Source: Prostheceraeus crozeri (taxonomy: Eukaryota; Platyhelminthes; Polycladida; Euryleptidae). Taken from it: 64,000 nucleotides of DNA. Made by a program: the position numbers and the translations under genes. Below, piece after piece: positions 1 through 11,900 of this stretch (its first letter is position 1; each line of letters opens with the position of its first letter). A model generated the notes under the pieces. That model was not told where the DNA came from. It was given only the letters and a program-made list of their open reading frames with translations, and did no database searches. The stretch is taken from NCBI GenBank assembly GCA_907163375.1, contig CAJQUW010003381.1, forward strand, positions 496,001 through 560,000, read 5' to 3'.

Positions 1-297
1 TGTTAAAACCTTTCAATGGTGCTATTCATGTGTTAGCTCACTCATCTTCGTACGCTCGAACTACAATAGCAGCAACTAAATAGCAATTTTCATTTTTTTG
101 AGATTTCAGATTTTTAGTGATGCCTGTGATGATTGCTATTGAATACGCAAAAATTATATAATGAATACATTGACAAAACACGCTTGATAGCTAAGACATT
201 ATTGATTTGTACCTGAAATGCAAGTCAAAAATACCAGCATAAAGTCTTAAAGACTTCCTTTCAAATATAGATATTTACCAATATCTGTAAAATAATT
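1..297. other. AT-rich sequence without recognised gene
   Basis: No ORF or structural RNA signal that I can support. It is the left flank of the hAT-like element. Confidence 0.5.
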
Positions 298-1870
298 CAG
301 GCTTGCCGTGGGACGAGATTTCTGCGTTCTATTCCCATCTCATTCCCACGGAATTCCAATGGGAAATTCCATTTCCATAGGATTTTTCAGAAAGTACGAT
401 TTTTTCCCATAATCATTCCCATAAACTAGATATTTATTTGATTAGTTTAGCTGACAGGAAGCCCTTAGGTAAGGGGACATACTATTCCACTGCAGGCCTA
501 CTATGTACATGAATAATAGGTCTACATTATGTCTTAGAGTCTCCATTTGAACTTATGTTTGTCATTAGATAAAAAGGGCTGCTCTATAGTTAGATCTACA
601 ATCTATGATATCAGAATATACATGTATTGTATATGCAAGTGAGTTGTGGACTTGGACGCGGACGGACGCGACATTATTTGTCGGAAACATGGTCGACAAC
701 ATGGTCAGAAATCCTTCGCGTCCGCGTCCGATCAGCTTATTTGAAATTCAAACATGCCAATAAGAAAAGTCGAAGATTTAGTATATTTGCTTCTAGAGAA
801 TAGGATAATGAAAATTCTGATATGCATTCTAAAGCACTATTATGCTCATTGAAATAAAGTGCGCTTATAAAGTTTACGTTATCGCATGCATAGTGGGACC
901 AACATGTAACTCTAGAATATCATTCATAACTCACTTGTCATTGTCGACATTTTCCTAAGTCTTATTTACATAAGAAGAAAACTGTGTGGGAGATTATTGT
1001 TTTGTGTCCTAAAGAAATTCAATCCACATGCAGAATTGTCTCGTCGTTGCCGACGACCCAGATTTCAGTAGAACGACTTTTCTCGCACTTACGACTGATG
1101 CTAAGAGAAAACAGAGCAAGCATGTCTCCTGATTTGGCAGATGCAGTGGTGCTTCTAAGCACCATCAGATTAGTGTGATAGCCTACTTCCAATATGCCAA
1201 GATTCTGTGTTAGTTATGTGACATTCTTCCATGAGGTATTTCTTAGAATAACTTAGTCCCATATATGATCATCAGACGAGTGATTTGAAGTTTCGCAATT
1301 GCATTTTTTAATTAGCCTACACTTGTAATTATGAAATTTTGTAGCTTATATCGAAACAGGCCCTATATGCCAACATATGCAGTATTCCCTTTCAGTTACC
1401 ATATTATTGCATTTCATCGCACAATGCTTGTAATTTTCTTGATCTTAGTTTTTGGTACCCACAATTCGACACGTTAAATATCTGATTACTCACATAGTTT
1501 ACTAGTCGTCGGGAGATCATTTTATAACCAAAAGCATGTTAGAAAAAAGCTCCCCAAAATTTTGGTCGATAATTTCTTAAAATAAAAATAAAGTCAGACC
1601 TATTCAAGACTAAATAGCACCAATGCAAACAGTTAAGGGTCTATAGTTATCCAGTGAGTGTAAATAGAAGACGGTATCTGCTCATACTTTTGAATTGACC
1701 GATGCTGACTTCATTGAGCACTTGATAGAAAAGGCGGACGCGGACGCGTCCAAAATATTTTTCAGCTTTACTGGACTCTGTCACATTATTATGGGAATTC
1801 CCATAACTGAAATTGCTATTTCCATCCCATGGGAATTCCCATTGGAAATCCCGCTCCCACGGCAAGCCTG
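298..1870. mobile_element. Non-autonomous or decayed hAT-like DNA transposon
   Basis: The two ends are perfect 16-bp inverted repeats: CAGGCTTGCCGTGGGA at 298-313 and its reverse complement at 1855-1870. Imperfect inverted similarity continues inward through 'ggaattcccattgg'-type words near 350-375 and 1795-1850. Internal GGACGC motifs recur near 655-672, 714-730 and 1735-1750. Inside lies a plus-strand remnant of a hAT C-terminal dimerisation domain (about 1030-1178). The 8-bp flanks (290-297 and 1871-1878) do not match, so no target-site duplication is evident. The superfamily assignment rests on the protein remnant plus the CAG-type terminus. Confidence 0.65.
984..1178 (+). pseudogene. hAT transposase C-terminal dimerisation domain remnant
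   Basis: The translation holds 'LPTTQISVERLFSHLRLMLR' followed by 'LADAVVLLSTI'. This is the typical hAT C-terminal pattern in which a P-x-(S/T)-x-x-x-E-R-x-F-S core precedes a helix that packs in the transposase dimer. Only about 50 of the usual 600 or more residues remain, and no zinc finger or DDE core was found upstream. It lies between the inverted repeats at 298 and 1870, so it is probably the last piece of the transposase of that element. No ATG start is evident; treat as a fragment. Confidence 0.65.
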
Positions 1871-2960
1871 TATGAAATGATATTCTACCAGTCTAAGTAA
1901 AAATTAATAAATAAAGGTATCAATGTCTCAAAGAAATAAGACAATTAATGTGTAGATATCGCAACACTTGAATGAAATGACTATTCGATGTCTTACGGCA
2001 TAATCGATGATCACCATATTATTTATAGACTCATTTTTATGAAACCGCAGCGACATTGAAAATCAGCATGTTTCATTAGAATTCACCTTCAGAAAAATCT
2101 TTTCATAAATATGATCATGCAATAGACCAAGTCCAGCTATAATAGGCAAACGTTTCAAGATACACTAAAACTGAAAGCTACAAAAGACTAGGTCAAGAGG
2201 TTTAGCCTTACAAAAATATGAATGCTAACTTGTACTTTGAATGTCTACAAAATCCTGACTGTTAAGAAGAACTTCTCTTGCTCAAAAATCAATTCTAGTC
2301 GCTGAAAATCTCAATTCAAGCATTTTGAGTCATTTCTCATAGTTTCAACCATGTAAAGAAGAAATGTAAGTTTGACATGAAAGCTCACTGAAATTTGTAT
2401 TTGCTGTCTCAACAAAGTCAGATCAATATTTCATTATACAACAAGATGTTTCAGATTGAAATAAGGATCAAACAAAGTTTGATTTGATAACATGTCATCA
2501 GTTCTAATTCACGACAAACACTTCCGTTACGTTCCCATCTTTATTTATTTCCTGGGATCTTATGTGAGCCAATCATCTGAATTGTAAAACACACTTGTCT
2601 GTGAATGAAAACGCAACTGAATGTCTTGGTATCTGCGAGCGACAGAGGCGTAAAGTTTGTGAAAAATTCAAAGATTCTCAACTTTCATCAGAGAAGATTT
2701 TCGGTGATGAAACCAAAATTAGCCAAATTCGTATTAACGACATCACTCTTCTCTGTCTCATCAAACTGATGTGTTGTCCTAGATCGGGTTGTCTTCTGAT
2801 TTATTGTTCGATGATGAAATGCAAATTTCAAAATAAGTGCTTAGCTTTAGTGAAATCAAAAATGCATTAGTGATGTTCTAAATATTTTGATTAATGGAGG
2901 TTGGTCATAATTTGGAATAAAATAAACGCTAAGACTAATATGAAATAAAGATTAAATTTC
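1871..2960. other. Gene-poor AT-rich stretch
   Basis: Only short chance-like ORFs (for example one of about 90 codons near 2595-2870 with no recognisable motif). No repeat or RNA recognised. Confidence 0.4.
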
Positions 2961-2962
2961 CG

Positions 2963-3105
2963 CAGGAAAGATGTACAAGAGGTAAGACTCGAACATACAT
3001 CCTCAAGTTATCTAGACTTGTCGCTCTACCAATTGAGGTTCGATTTGCTTACATGCGACCGCATCAATTGGAAGGATTAAGCCCTCAACATCACATAACA
3101 TCTGC
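2963..3105 (-). repeat. tRNA-derived SINE-like repeat, copy 1 (diverged)
   Basis: On the minus strand it reads head 'gagggcttaatcc...caattgatgcgg', then a tRNA-like body with box A-like 'caattggtagagcg' and box B-like 'tgttcgagtct', then 'acatctttcc'. The same order occurs in better copies at 21949-22110 and 41991-42150. It is too diverged to be a functional tRNA. Confidence 0.5.
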
Positions 3106-3951
3106 CACAACAATTGTTTTAACATGCAATCACGCATATCGCAGCTACTCAATTTCTTGAAAATAAGCTGGTGATTCACACTTCTTTCTCAATATGGTTG
3201 ATGTAAAATTGTAAATTAGTAAAATAGTATTTGGGGATGTGCTAAAAAATTTTGGAAAGTCTTCAGTGTACACAAGTGCCAAAGCCAGTCTACTGTTTCC
3301 CTCAGGCATGTGACGTCGTGGAAGACAATCATAGAAATTTGGTGGTCTGTTGTTTCTATATGTCCGCGCGATCTAGCACTCTACAATATTTATGGCGTCA
3401 CAAAAATGTATTTACCTTGTTGACCGAGCAAGTTACCGACCATAGAGCTCGGATTGCCATCTTTGTTATCTTTGTTTAGACCTTAGAAAATACCACTTTT
3501 ATTTGTAATACTACTTCAGTATCCAGAAAAAGTTTTATATAGGTTAGTTTCCCTGCCCTGAAAGCAGCATGATCAATGGTAAAAACATAGAGCGTTGTCA
3601 AGGCAACTGGATGAAGATCAACATGGATATGTCTTTTCACTTGAATATCTAATAAGATATCTACAAATAAATTTCTGAGAACGATAGTTTTTAATAGCTA
3701 TATGCGTCATTTAGAGTGCTCTAGGACATTTCACCCAGGCCTAGAAATAAGATGGTGTTCTCTAAACCAGTTAGAGGATGAGTCACAAGTGATTGGCAAC
3801 GATATCTCGTGAAGACTATCCCAGCCAATCACATGAAATCCTCCGATATTACATATAAGAAAGTATATCTTATCATTTGCATAGTTTATAGAATCGTATT
3901 AAGAGTCCTTTCTGATAGATCGGGATTTTCAGCAGGTCAGATCTTGACAAC
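3106..3951. other. Gene-poor stretch upstream of the LTR element
   Basis: No supported gene. It ends in the CCTCG target duplication (3952-3956) of the BEL/Pao insertion. Confidence 0.4.
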
Positions 3952-3956
3952 CCTCG

Positions 3957-4790
3957 TGTAGAGATGATTCTTTGTTTTAGCTTTTGTGAAGGTTAAATGT
4001 ATACATGTATTCTGTAAAGTAAATGCAATTCTAAAGTTTGGTAAATATGTGTATGTAATATGCTTAATGTACCGGTATGTGGTTTTATTGTGAACAACGA
4101 TAACGTATTTTTTGGCAAGATACTGACACCAAGCCGCTTTCTTTTCATGTATACGAGTGGGCGATTCGATGAGCAAGGGCGGTGGAGAAGATCAAAGAAG
4201 AAGAAGAACAAGAACAAGCTAGGAAAGAAGACGGTGATGTTTCATGAGAGGGCTCTCACGGCAGCTGTGCGCGCGGAAGTCCCGACCCCCTGTTTCCCGA
4301 AAAGAGCGGGTTTTGAGGGCGGTCGCCCCAGTCGGCAGTTGTCCCACCGTGTGTGACATTTAGGATTACGATGGATGGATATGATGGAAGTACTATGGTC
4401 AAAGTATAATGTCACACTTACACGATGCTATGAAGGTTTAAGATCTGCGAGGGTGAAAGAAAGCTATGAGATGAGCAGTAATGACGAGCAAGGTGCTATG
4501 ATAGTTCAAAGACATTTTATGTAATGCTTTTTCTTAATAATGTGTTGAAGTTAGAAGGCATTAGGGAGCTGGCTGTGGGTGTTTGAAAGTGAAATTGAAG
4601 AGATTGGCAACATCATGAATTTTGAAAGTTGAAAGAAGGCATCGTGTCCACAGCCACTCTCTACGTTAATATCGGCTTGTAAGGTGCGAATGTAACATTA
4701 GAAAAGAAGTGAAAGTTTTATAAGCAACAAGTGAAAGTTTTTATGATTAAAAGAGAACGGGCGTCGCGAGAAGTAAAAGTTACGATAACA
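3957..4790 (+). repeat. 5' LTR of BEL/Pao element
   Basis: Begins TGTAGAGATGATTC and ends TACGATAACA. It matches 9992-10825 base for base except about six substitutions. Apparent ORFs inside it (for example about 98 codons at 4060-4356) recur in the other LTR and are not taken as genes. Confidence 0.95.
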
Positions 4791-4794
4791 TAAA

Positions 4795-4812
4795 GTGGCG
4801 TCGCGAGCAGGA
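4795..4812 (+). other. Putative primer-binding site
   Basis: TGGCGTCGCGAGCAGG lies four bases after the 5' LTR. TGG is complementary to the CCA end of a tRNA. I cannot name the tRNA. A related GGCGTCGCGAG also occurs inside the LTR near 4760-4771. Confidence 0.55.
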
Positions 4813-4817
4813 TAAGA

Positions 4818-5990
4818 ATGGACGAAGAACTAAGTAAAGTCTCAAGAAAAGTGAGCGGACATAAGAGTGTTATAACAAGAAATGTGAATAAGGTGAGAGC
4901 CTGTATGGAGGAAGGTGAAGATTCAAAAGACATAAGACACATACAAGAATGCATAGAAGAAGCGAGGGATGTATATGTAGAGGCGGTGTTTAACTACATC
5001 GACTTGTTACTCAAAAAAGGCAAAGATGATGAAGCCGCAAAGAAAGAAAAAGATATTGAGAAAGTTGATTCAAAGATAGAGAAAGTTAATGATGAAATTT
5101 CCCAATACAGTATCTCGAAGTCCAGAAAACCAATAGCAGAAGAACAAGAAATGACACAAAATCTTGAAAGACTAAATATACCAAGGTTCAGCGGTAAAGA
5201 CTACTTCCGATGGAAGTCCTTGTTTGAAGTAACAGTCAATGCACAGAACTATTCAAAGAAAATAAAAATGTTAAGACTTCTTGGATATTTGGATGGGGAA
5301 GCAAGAGACATGCTAAAGAACTACCCTCCAACAGAAAGTTCATATGATGTAGCACTGAGCCGATTGGAGAGTGAGTACGGTGGTGAAAAAAGACTGATGA
5401 AGCAAGTAATTCAGAAAGTGAGGTATAATAAGACTATAGAAGAAGAAAACATCAAAGATATAAGAGAGTTTGTATCAACTTTGGAAGCAGCGAGTATTAT
5501 AATTAATGACAACCATAAAATGAAAGGAGAGTTAGATGAATGCGGAGCGTTATACCAATGCGCAAGAGAGCGCTTATCAAGGAATATGGTTCGGAGCTAC
5601 ACAAAGTGGACAGTTGATCGGAATCGCTGTGAGTCATTTCAATCTTTAATTTTATATCTTTCTGAATGCATATACATATTAGATAATACCTCAGATTTAA
5701 AGAACAATGCATGTACTACCAAAAAGATGTTTAACAATGTTGTGACTTATAACACTACAAGTAACCGAAGTAATGTGAACATGTCATTCAAACCATTTTG
5801 TATTTGGCATAAAAGCATTTTGCACGAAAATGAAAAGCATTATCTTGATAATTGCGATAAGTTCAAAGAGCTTTCTCTTAAGCAAAAGCGAGACTTCGTT
5901 TTTTCTAAGAAGTTATGTAGTCTCTGCTTAAAGCCAAATCATTTAAGTTTGAATTGTAACAATTCAAAAAGTAAATGTAAAGTGTCCTGA
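4818..5990 (+). CDS. gag: BEL/Pao Gag polyprotein
   Basis: A 390-residue Gag of a Pao-type retrotransposon, expected to assemble the virus-like particle and bind the element RNA. It opens with a lysine/glutamate-rich helical, coiled-coil-like region (residues about 1-105). A DUF1759-like core follows ('IPRFSGKDYFRWKSLFE' at about 118-135). A CCHC zinc knuckle ends it: C367-x2-C370-x4-H375-x4-C380. The ATG at 4818 is the first in frame after the primer-binding site. The frame stops at 5990, just past the knuckle, while homologous reading continues in the +1 frame from about 5983 into the protease. In this family gag and pol are normally one frame, so this is probably a small frameshift; programmed shifting cannot be excluded. 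Confidence 0.88.
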   Translation: MDEELSKVSRKVSGHKSVITRNVNKVRACMEEGEDSKDIRHIQECIEEARDVYVEAVFNYIDLLLKKGKDDEAAKKEKDIEKVDSKIEKVNDEISQYSISKSRKPIAEEQEMTQNLERLNIPRFSGKDYFRWKSLFEVTVNAQNYSKKIKMLRLLGYLDGEARDMLKNYPPTESSYDVALSRLESEYGGEKRLMKQVIQKVRYNKTIEEENIKDIREFVSTLEAASIIINDNHKMKGELDECGALYQCARERLSRNMVRSYTKWTVDRNRCESFQSLILYLSECIYILDNTSDLKNNACTTKKMFNNVVTYNTTSNRSNVNMSFKPFCIWHKSILHENEKHYLDNCDKFKELSLKQKRDFVFSKKLCSLCLKPNHLSLNCNNSKSKCKVS

Positions 5991-8900
5991 CAAAAACAGG
6001 CATCATTATTTATTACATGAAAATCGCATCGATAAAGTTAATGAAAGATCAAATACTAATGGTTTGATTGAGAATAATAATTGCCATTTTGACGATGCAT
6101 GCCATGATAACGTTGTGAGTTTACAAACTGTACCAGTCGTCATTTCTAACGGTTTTGGTAAAAAGATGATCGTGAATGCACTTTTGGACATGGGAAGTAA
6201 TTCTTCTTTCATAAGTAAAACAGTAGTAAATGAATTAAAGTTAAATGAATTTGGAACAGAAACTAAATTAATGAGCACCGTTAATCATGCTAATGAATCG
6301 GTTTCCATTTCTAAAGTTCGCATAAATTTGGAAAGTACCGATGGTAGAATTAAAAGACGTGAGGTTGTATTGACAACCGAAAGTGACTTGACGGAGTCCA
6401 GACCTGCAAATTGGGTTTGTCTTAAAGCTAAATGGCCTTACTTGAACAAAGTCAGATTTCCAAAATTGGCTAACAGGGCTTGTCATGACCTGTTGATAGG
6501 TTCAGATTTGATATTCTATCATAGATGCTTGCAAGAAGTTTGCGGCCCTCATAACGGTCCTATCGCAAAATGAACTCCTTTAGGTTGGTCCTGTGTTGGA
6601 CCAACGAATCCCGAAAAGAAAGTGCATTTACGGTACTTGAATATTAATCGCACTGAACTGAATGACTTAAATGTTTTAGTAAAGAACTTTTGGGAACTAA
6701 ATGCTATCGGGATAAAAGATAATTTGATGCATGTTAGCGCTCTAAGTAAAGAGGAAAAGAGAGCTAAGGAAATATTAGACACTAAGTTAAAGCAGATCGA
6801 GGGTAGATATGAGGCTCCAATTTTGTGGAAACACGAAAAGCCGAATTTGAGTAACAATTTTTATGCTGTTAAAAAGAGAATGGCTAACATGGAAGTTAAA
6901 ATGCAAAAGTCTCCAAAAGTTATGGAAAAATGTTATGAAGTTTTAGATGACTATAAGGATAAATGTTACATTCGAAATGCTCCATTAAATCAGAGAGATG
7001 ATGAAGCATTTTATATTCTATATTTTCCAATAATTAAAGAAGATCGTGCTACCACGAAGTGTCGCATAGTGTTTGATTGTGCCGCTAAGTGCGATAATAT
7101 CTGCATGAATGACGAAATTCTTACCGGTCCAAAACTTCAAAATGACATAATTGATGTACTGATGAGATTTCGTAGGTATAAGTATGGAGTTATCGGTGAT
7201 ATTTCTGAGATGTATCTACAGATTTTGTTGAATGACGATGATAGGAGATTCTGCAGGTTCATTTGGGATAACAAAATTTATGAATGGAATCGAACCATAT
7301 TTGGCAGGTCGGATTCTCCATTTGTATCACTCTCAGTAATACGGAAACATGCATTACGTTATAACAACGATTATGAGAGCACGGTATCTTCCATACTTAA
7401 CTCAATGTATATTGACGACCTCGCCGATAGTAGAGATACAGAAGACGAGATTTCTTCTTTAATCAACCAGTCAATTAAGATCTTTTGTGACGCAAAGATG
7501 GAAATTAAAAAGTGGATGTCTAATTCCAAAAAGGTTTTAATGAATCTAAACGACGAAAGAAAGAATACATGTAGTGAGCAAAATATCCTAAATGACTCCC
7601 TTCCAACCACTAAAATGCTGGGACTGTCGTGGGATGCTGAAAATGACCATCTTTTTTATTCTACATGTTTACAAGATGTTCAGTCCATTAGGAAGCCTAC
7701 TAAGAGATCACTCTTGAAGACCATTGCCAGAGTGTATGATCCGTTAGGATTTCTTGATCCTTTAATGATTAAAGCAAGAGTGTTATTTCAGAGGGTTTGG
7801 GCCCTTGGCTTGTCTTGGGATGAAGAACTTCCAAATGAGATAGTTAAGAGCTGGGAGAAATGGTTAAGTCAAATCAGTATGTTAAATGTTATAAAAATAG
7901 ATAGATTTCTTCGTATAACACAACAGCAACCATTTATTTTCTCTTCATATTTTTGGAGATGCGTCAAAAGATGCTTATGCAGCAGTTGCATATGTAAGAA
8001 CAATTTTCGAAGAGACAGTTTACGTAAAGTTGCTAATTTCTAAGACAAGAGTAACACCACTGAAAGCTAAATCTATTCCACACTTAGAGCTGATGGCAGC
8101 CACAATTGCTGCAAGGTTGGGAAAGACAGTAGCAAGAGAAGTGAATATCCAGCAGGTAACCTTTTGGACTGACTCCATGAATGTTCTTTATTGGATAAGA
8201 CGTCCAGCTAAATATTTCAACCGTTTGTGTCCAATCGAGTTGGAGAGATCCAATCTGTAAGTGAACCAACGCAGTGGCGGTATTGCAATACCAAGATGAA
8301 TCCAGCAGATATTCCAACGAGAGGTGATGATATATTAACCTTAAAAGATAATGCCTTATGGTGGTATGGTCCACATTTCTTAAAGTTAAGAGAGAGTGAA
8401 TGGCCTGAAAGTAAGATAGATGAAACTAACATATGTGAGAGGGAAGAGAAGCAGGTCATTCAGTGCATGTTTAGTGAAGTAATGAAAGATGACTGTGAGC
8501 TTAATCCAAAGAGGTGGTCTGATAAAAGAAAATTATTAAAAAGAGTCGGTTATGTTTATCGGTTCATTTACAACTGTAAACGGAAGAGTAATGAAAGATT
8601 CTTGAGTCCAACATTACATACTGAAGAATGGCATAGAGCTGAAAATTTATTGATTAAAATCTGTCAAAGTGAATCGTTCTCGTTGGAGATTAGGCTCCTT
8701 CGTAATAGTAAAGGACTCAAAAACAGTAAATTAGTCAACTTAAATCCGTTTTTGGATGATGAAAGTATTTTGAGATCTAAACCTCGACTACAAAATGTTG
8801 AGTGGCTTGAAAAAGACTCAAGGTTTCCGATAATTTTGCCTTATCATCATTCCTTTACTAACTTGACAGTCAAAGAAGTGCATGAAAAGATAGGCCATCC

Positions 8901-9963
8901 AGTAGGTACGAATGCCACACTTCATCAGTTAAGCCAGAGATTTTGGATTGTGAAAGCTCGCAAAGTTTTGAAGAGTATTGGACGTCAATGTATGATATGT
9001 AGAATTAACAAAACCAAAGCAGTTCAACCACAAATGGCACCTCTACCGGAATATCGTCTGAGTAAGCCGTTGCAGTCGTTCGCTGTAGTTGGAATCGATT
9101 TTGCAGGTCCTTTTTTGAGCAAGAGTGGACGTGGTAGAGCTAGGAACAAACGCTACTTAGCTTTGTTCACGTGTTTGCAGACGAGGGCGGTCCACCTTGA
9201 GATGACATATTCATTAGAGACCAGCAGTTTCATGAATGCTTTATCACGTATGATAGATCGAAGAGGATGTCCACGTGAAATAGTAACAGATAATAGTCGA
9301 ACTTTTGTAAAAGCAGAAAAAGAAATTTCAAACTTAATGTTTAATGATAAAGATAAGTTAAATGAATTCCCTTATAAGATAAAGTGGCATTTTAACCCTC
9401 CGTATGGAAGTAACTTTGGAGGTGTGTTTGAAGTTATGGTTAAAGCTTCTAAGAGGGCACTGTATTCAATTTTAGAAAATGCTGAAATTAATGATGAAGA
9501 GTTGATGACAGCCTTCTGTCGAGTAGAATCATTATTAAACTCGAGACCCTTATCTTTTGCTAGTTCCGATATAAATGATAATGTACCTTTAACTCCTAAC
9601 AGTTTTTTGATTGGAAGAGTGAACCCTCACAATGTGATGACGAGAGATGAGAGTCCGGATTTGCATCCAACTCGCCGATGGAAGCTGATACAGACCCTGG
9701 TGCAACACTACTGGCTCAGATGGCAGAGGGAAGTATTGCACAGTTACAAGAGTAGAAGCAAGTGGGCGAAAGAGCAGGTGAACATGAAGGAAGGACAGTT
9801 GGTTATTGTCTTAGACCCGATAACAAGTGCACAAAGGTGGAAGATAGGCAAGATCGTGAGGGTGCATCCAGTTGTTGATGACATCGTGCGAGTGGTGGAT
9901 GTACTTTATGGCGGCAAGGTGTACCGGAGGCCTGTTAACAAGTTGTGCCCTTTGGAGTGTTGA
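5983..9963 (+). pseudogene. pol: BEL/Pao Pol (protease-RT-RNase H-integrase), multiply interrupted
   Basis: Pol is readable end to end but broken. Protease: 'LLDMGSNSSF' (about 6180-6212) holds the catalytic Asp. An in-frame TGA lies at 6571-6573, just before the Pao-typical 'TPLGW'. Reverse transcriptase follows in 6622-7940 with the YIDD active site near 7407. RNase H resumes in another frame near 7945-8260 ('FGDASKDAYAA'). A second shift near 8225 returns to the frame running to 9963. The integrase has an HHCC zinc site (about 8890-9000) and catalytic residues in 'GIDFAGP', 'VTDNSRTF' and 'GGVFEVMVK'; all three acidic residues are present. The integrase half is intact, so the element could still supply or receive function in trans. 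Confidence 0.9.
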
Positions 9964-9975
9964 ATCGGGATTGAT

Positions 9976-9991
9976 TCAAGGAGGGAAATTA
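9976..9991 (+). other. Putative polypurine tract
   Basis: 'aaggagggaaa' lies directly upstream of the 3' LTR, where the plus-strand primer of LTR elements is located. Confidence 0.7.
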
Positions 9992-10825
9992 TGTGGAGAT
10001 GATTCTTTGTTTTAGCTTTTGTGAAGGTTAAATGTATACATGTATTCTGTAAAGTAAATGCAATTCTAATGTTTGGTAAATATGTGTATGTAATATGCTT
10101 AATGTACCGGTATGTGGTTTTATTGTGAACAACGATAACGTATTTTTTGGCAAGATACTGACACCAAGCCGCTTTCTTTTCATGTATACGAGTGGGCGAT
10201 TCGATGAGCAAGGGCGGTGGAGAAGATCAAAGAAAAAGAAGAACAAGAACAAGCTAGGAAAGAAGACGGTGATGTTTCATGAGAGGGCTCTCACGGCAGC
10301 TGTGCGCGCGGAAGTCCCGACCCCCTGTTTCCCAAAAAGAACGGGTTTTGAGGGCGGTCGCCCCAGTCGGCAGTTGTCCCACCGTGTGTGACATTTAGGA
10401 TTACGATGGATGGATATGATGGAAGTACTATGGTCAAAGTATAATGTCACACTTACACGATGCTATGAAGGTTTAAGATCTACGAGGGTGAAAGAAAGCT
10501 ATGAGATGAGCAGTAATGACGAGCAAGGTGCTATGATAGTTCAAAGACATTTTATGTAATGCTTTTTCTTAATAATGTGTTGAAGTTAGAAGGCATTAGG
10601 GAGCTGGCTGTGGGTGTTTGAAAGTGAAATTGAAGAGATTGGCAACATCATGAATTTTGAAAGTTGAAAGAAGGCATCGTGTCCACAGCCACTCTCTACG
10701 TTAATATCGGCTTGTAAGGTGCGAATGTAACATTAGAAAAGAAGTGAAAGTTTTATAAGCAACAAGTGAAAGTTTTTATGATTAAAAGAGAACGGGCGTC
10801 GCGAGAAGTAAAAGTTACGATAACA
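9992..10825 (+). repeat. 3' LTR of BEL/Pao element
   Basis: Begins TGTGGAGATGATTC and ends TACGATAACA, followed by CCTCG. It has the same 834-bp length as the 5' LTR. No net indel separates the two, which argues against a high indel error rate in the sequence. Confidence 0.95.
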
Positions 10826-11186
10826 CCTCGTTTCCACGTGGTGATCCCTCATCCCATTCTTCAATGTTTTGGAATACGATTTCGGGCAAAAGAAACTCTA
10901 GGTCCGATTGATCAGTTACGATCGTAGCTCTCTACCTCCTCTTAATCTGCGATTTATGGAAAACAGGTATTGCACTGTGCATTTCAAAGTCTTTGGATTT
11001 CCGCTGTCTAAGTATCCATTTTTCCGCAAGTGTTTTCTTGATCGGTGTCGATTGCAGAAATCCGCTTTCTCTGTATATTGCTCGACGGACGATACATAGC
11101 CCTCATCATGCAATAAATATTATAGAAAAATTTATCGCTGCATGGCTGTTCAAATTTCTTATCGCACTTTGGTTCTATGCAATGTA

Positions 11187-11328
11187 ATTGAAAATTGTTT
11201 TGAAAGGAAGTCAAGAAAATTATTTTCTTGATAATGGCTATGGTATAAATAGTCGAAATATATTGACCAACTTTTTGTACGAATTTACAATGAAATTAAC
11301 TTGACTTTCTTTCAAAACAATTTTCAAT
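11187..11328. repeat. Hairpin repeat with 29-bp arms
   Basis: Arms 11187-11215 and 11300-11328 are reverse complements at 28 of 29 positions, separated by 84 bases. It has the form of a small MITE or a folded repeat. No duplication at the ends could be assigned. Confidence 0.7.
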
Positions 11329-11835
11329 TTCATGAATAGTCAAGGCATATTTCCTCAACTCTATACAATGTATTCGGCTGTAGACGTTCGGTACGGCATT
11401 TCAGAACATGAAAATAGAACCATTGATATTTACAATGGTTAAGTATGGAGTTATTCTGAAACACTTGACAAATATTTCTATGAACAACGCTATGATGACG
11501 CTAAGATAGCGCTCACCTTGAGATTTCTACAATGAAACATTCGACAAGACATAAATCAAATTATTATCAATGGCAATTATCTACCGAAATTGTCAAAAGA
11601 GTTCTACTGTTACACTCAGTCTAATTGACATAGCGTCATTTCATGAAGGAATACACTATGAAGACAATAACTTAGCGCTCTATCGGATAATTCTTTTCTT
11701 GTTGAACGACAGTGATGATTTGATGAATAGATTGAAGCGTTATCTGCAAATAATTTTCAAATGGTTGATTAAAGCATCAAAGCATGACAGCGTGCTGAAA
11801 CCAATTCGCTTCCGCCGCGCTGTCAAGCAATAAGG

Positions 11836-11900
11836 TAGTTATCGCACTCTAGTCTTCGTCTCGACCTTCGTTCTCGACGAATCCTAGAGTGCGATAACTA
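11836..11900. repeat. Perfect 17-bp-arm hairpin (palindromic repeat)
   Basis: TAGTTATCGCACTCTAG at 11836-11852 is the reverse complement of 11884-11900. The loop is rich in cttcg/gaac words. The left flank 'aaggtagttatcgcactcta' is nearly identical to 54368-54386, so the same repeat family also marks the edge of the insertion in YR gene A. Confidence 0.7.

Larger units (their letters stand above)
3952..10830 (+). mobile_element. BEL/Pao LTR retrotransposon, complete with 5-bp TSD
   Basis: Two direct LTRs of equal length (834 bp), beginning TG and ending CA, flank gag and pol. CCTCG occurs on both outer sides (3952-3956, 10826-10830), a perfect 5-bp target duplication. A primer-binding site starts TGG just after the 5' LTR and a purine tract precedes the 3' LTR. 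Domain order is gag, zinc knuckle, protease, RT, RNase H, integrase, and the family call rests on Pao-type gag/RT/integrase features. The LTRs differ at only about six positions by eye, so the insertion is young, yet pol carries an in-frame TGA and about three frameshifts. It is probably non-autonomous now. Confidence 0.95.

Noticed and set aside
2595..2870. 91-codon Cys-containing ORF
   Set aside because: Irregular Cys spacing, no signal peptide at an ATG start, no recognisable domain.
4060..4356. 98-codon ORF inside the 5' LTR, repeated at 10095-10391
   Set aside because: It is conserved only because the two LTRs are near-identical, it has a low-complexity lysine run, and no motif supports a protein.
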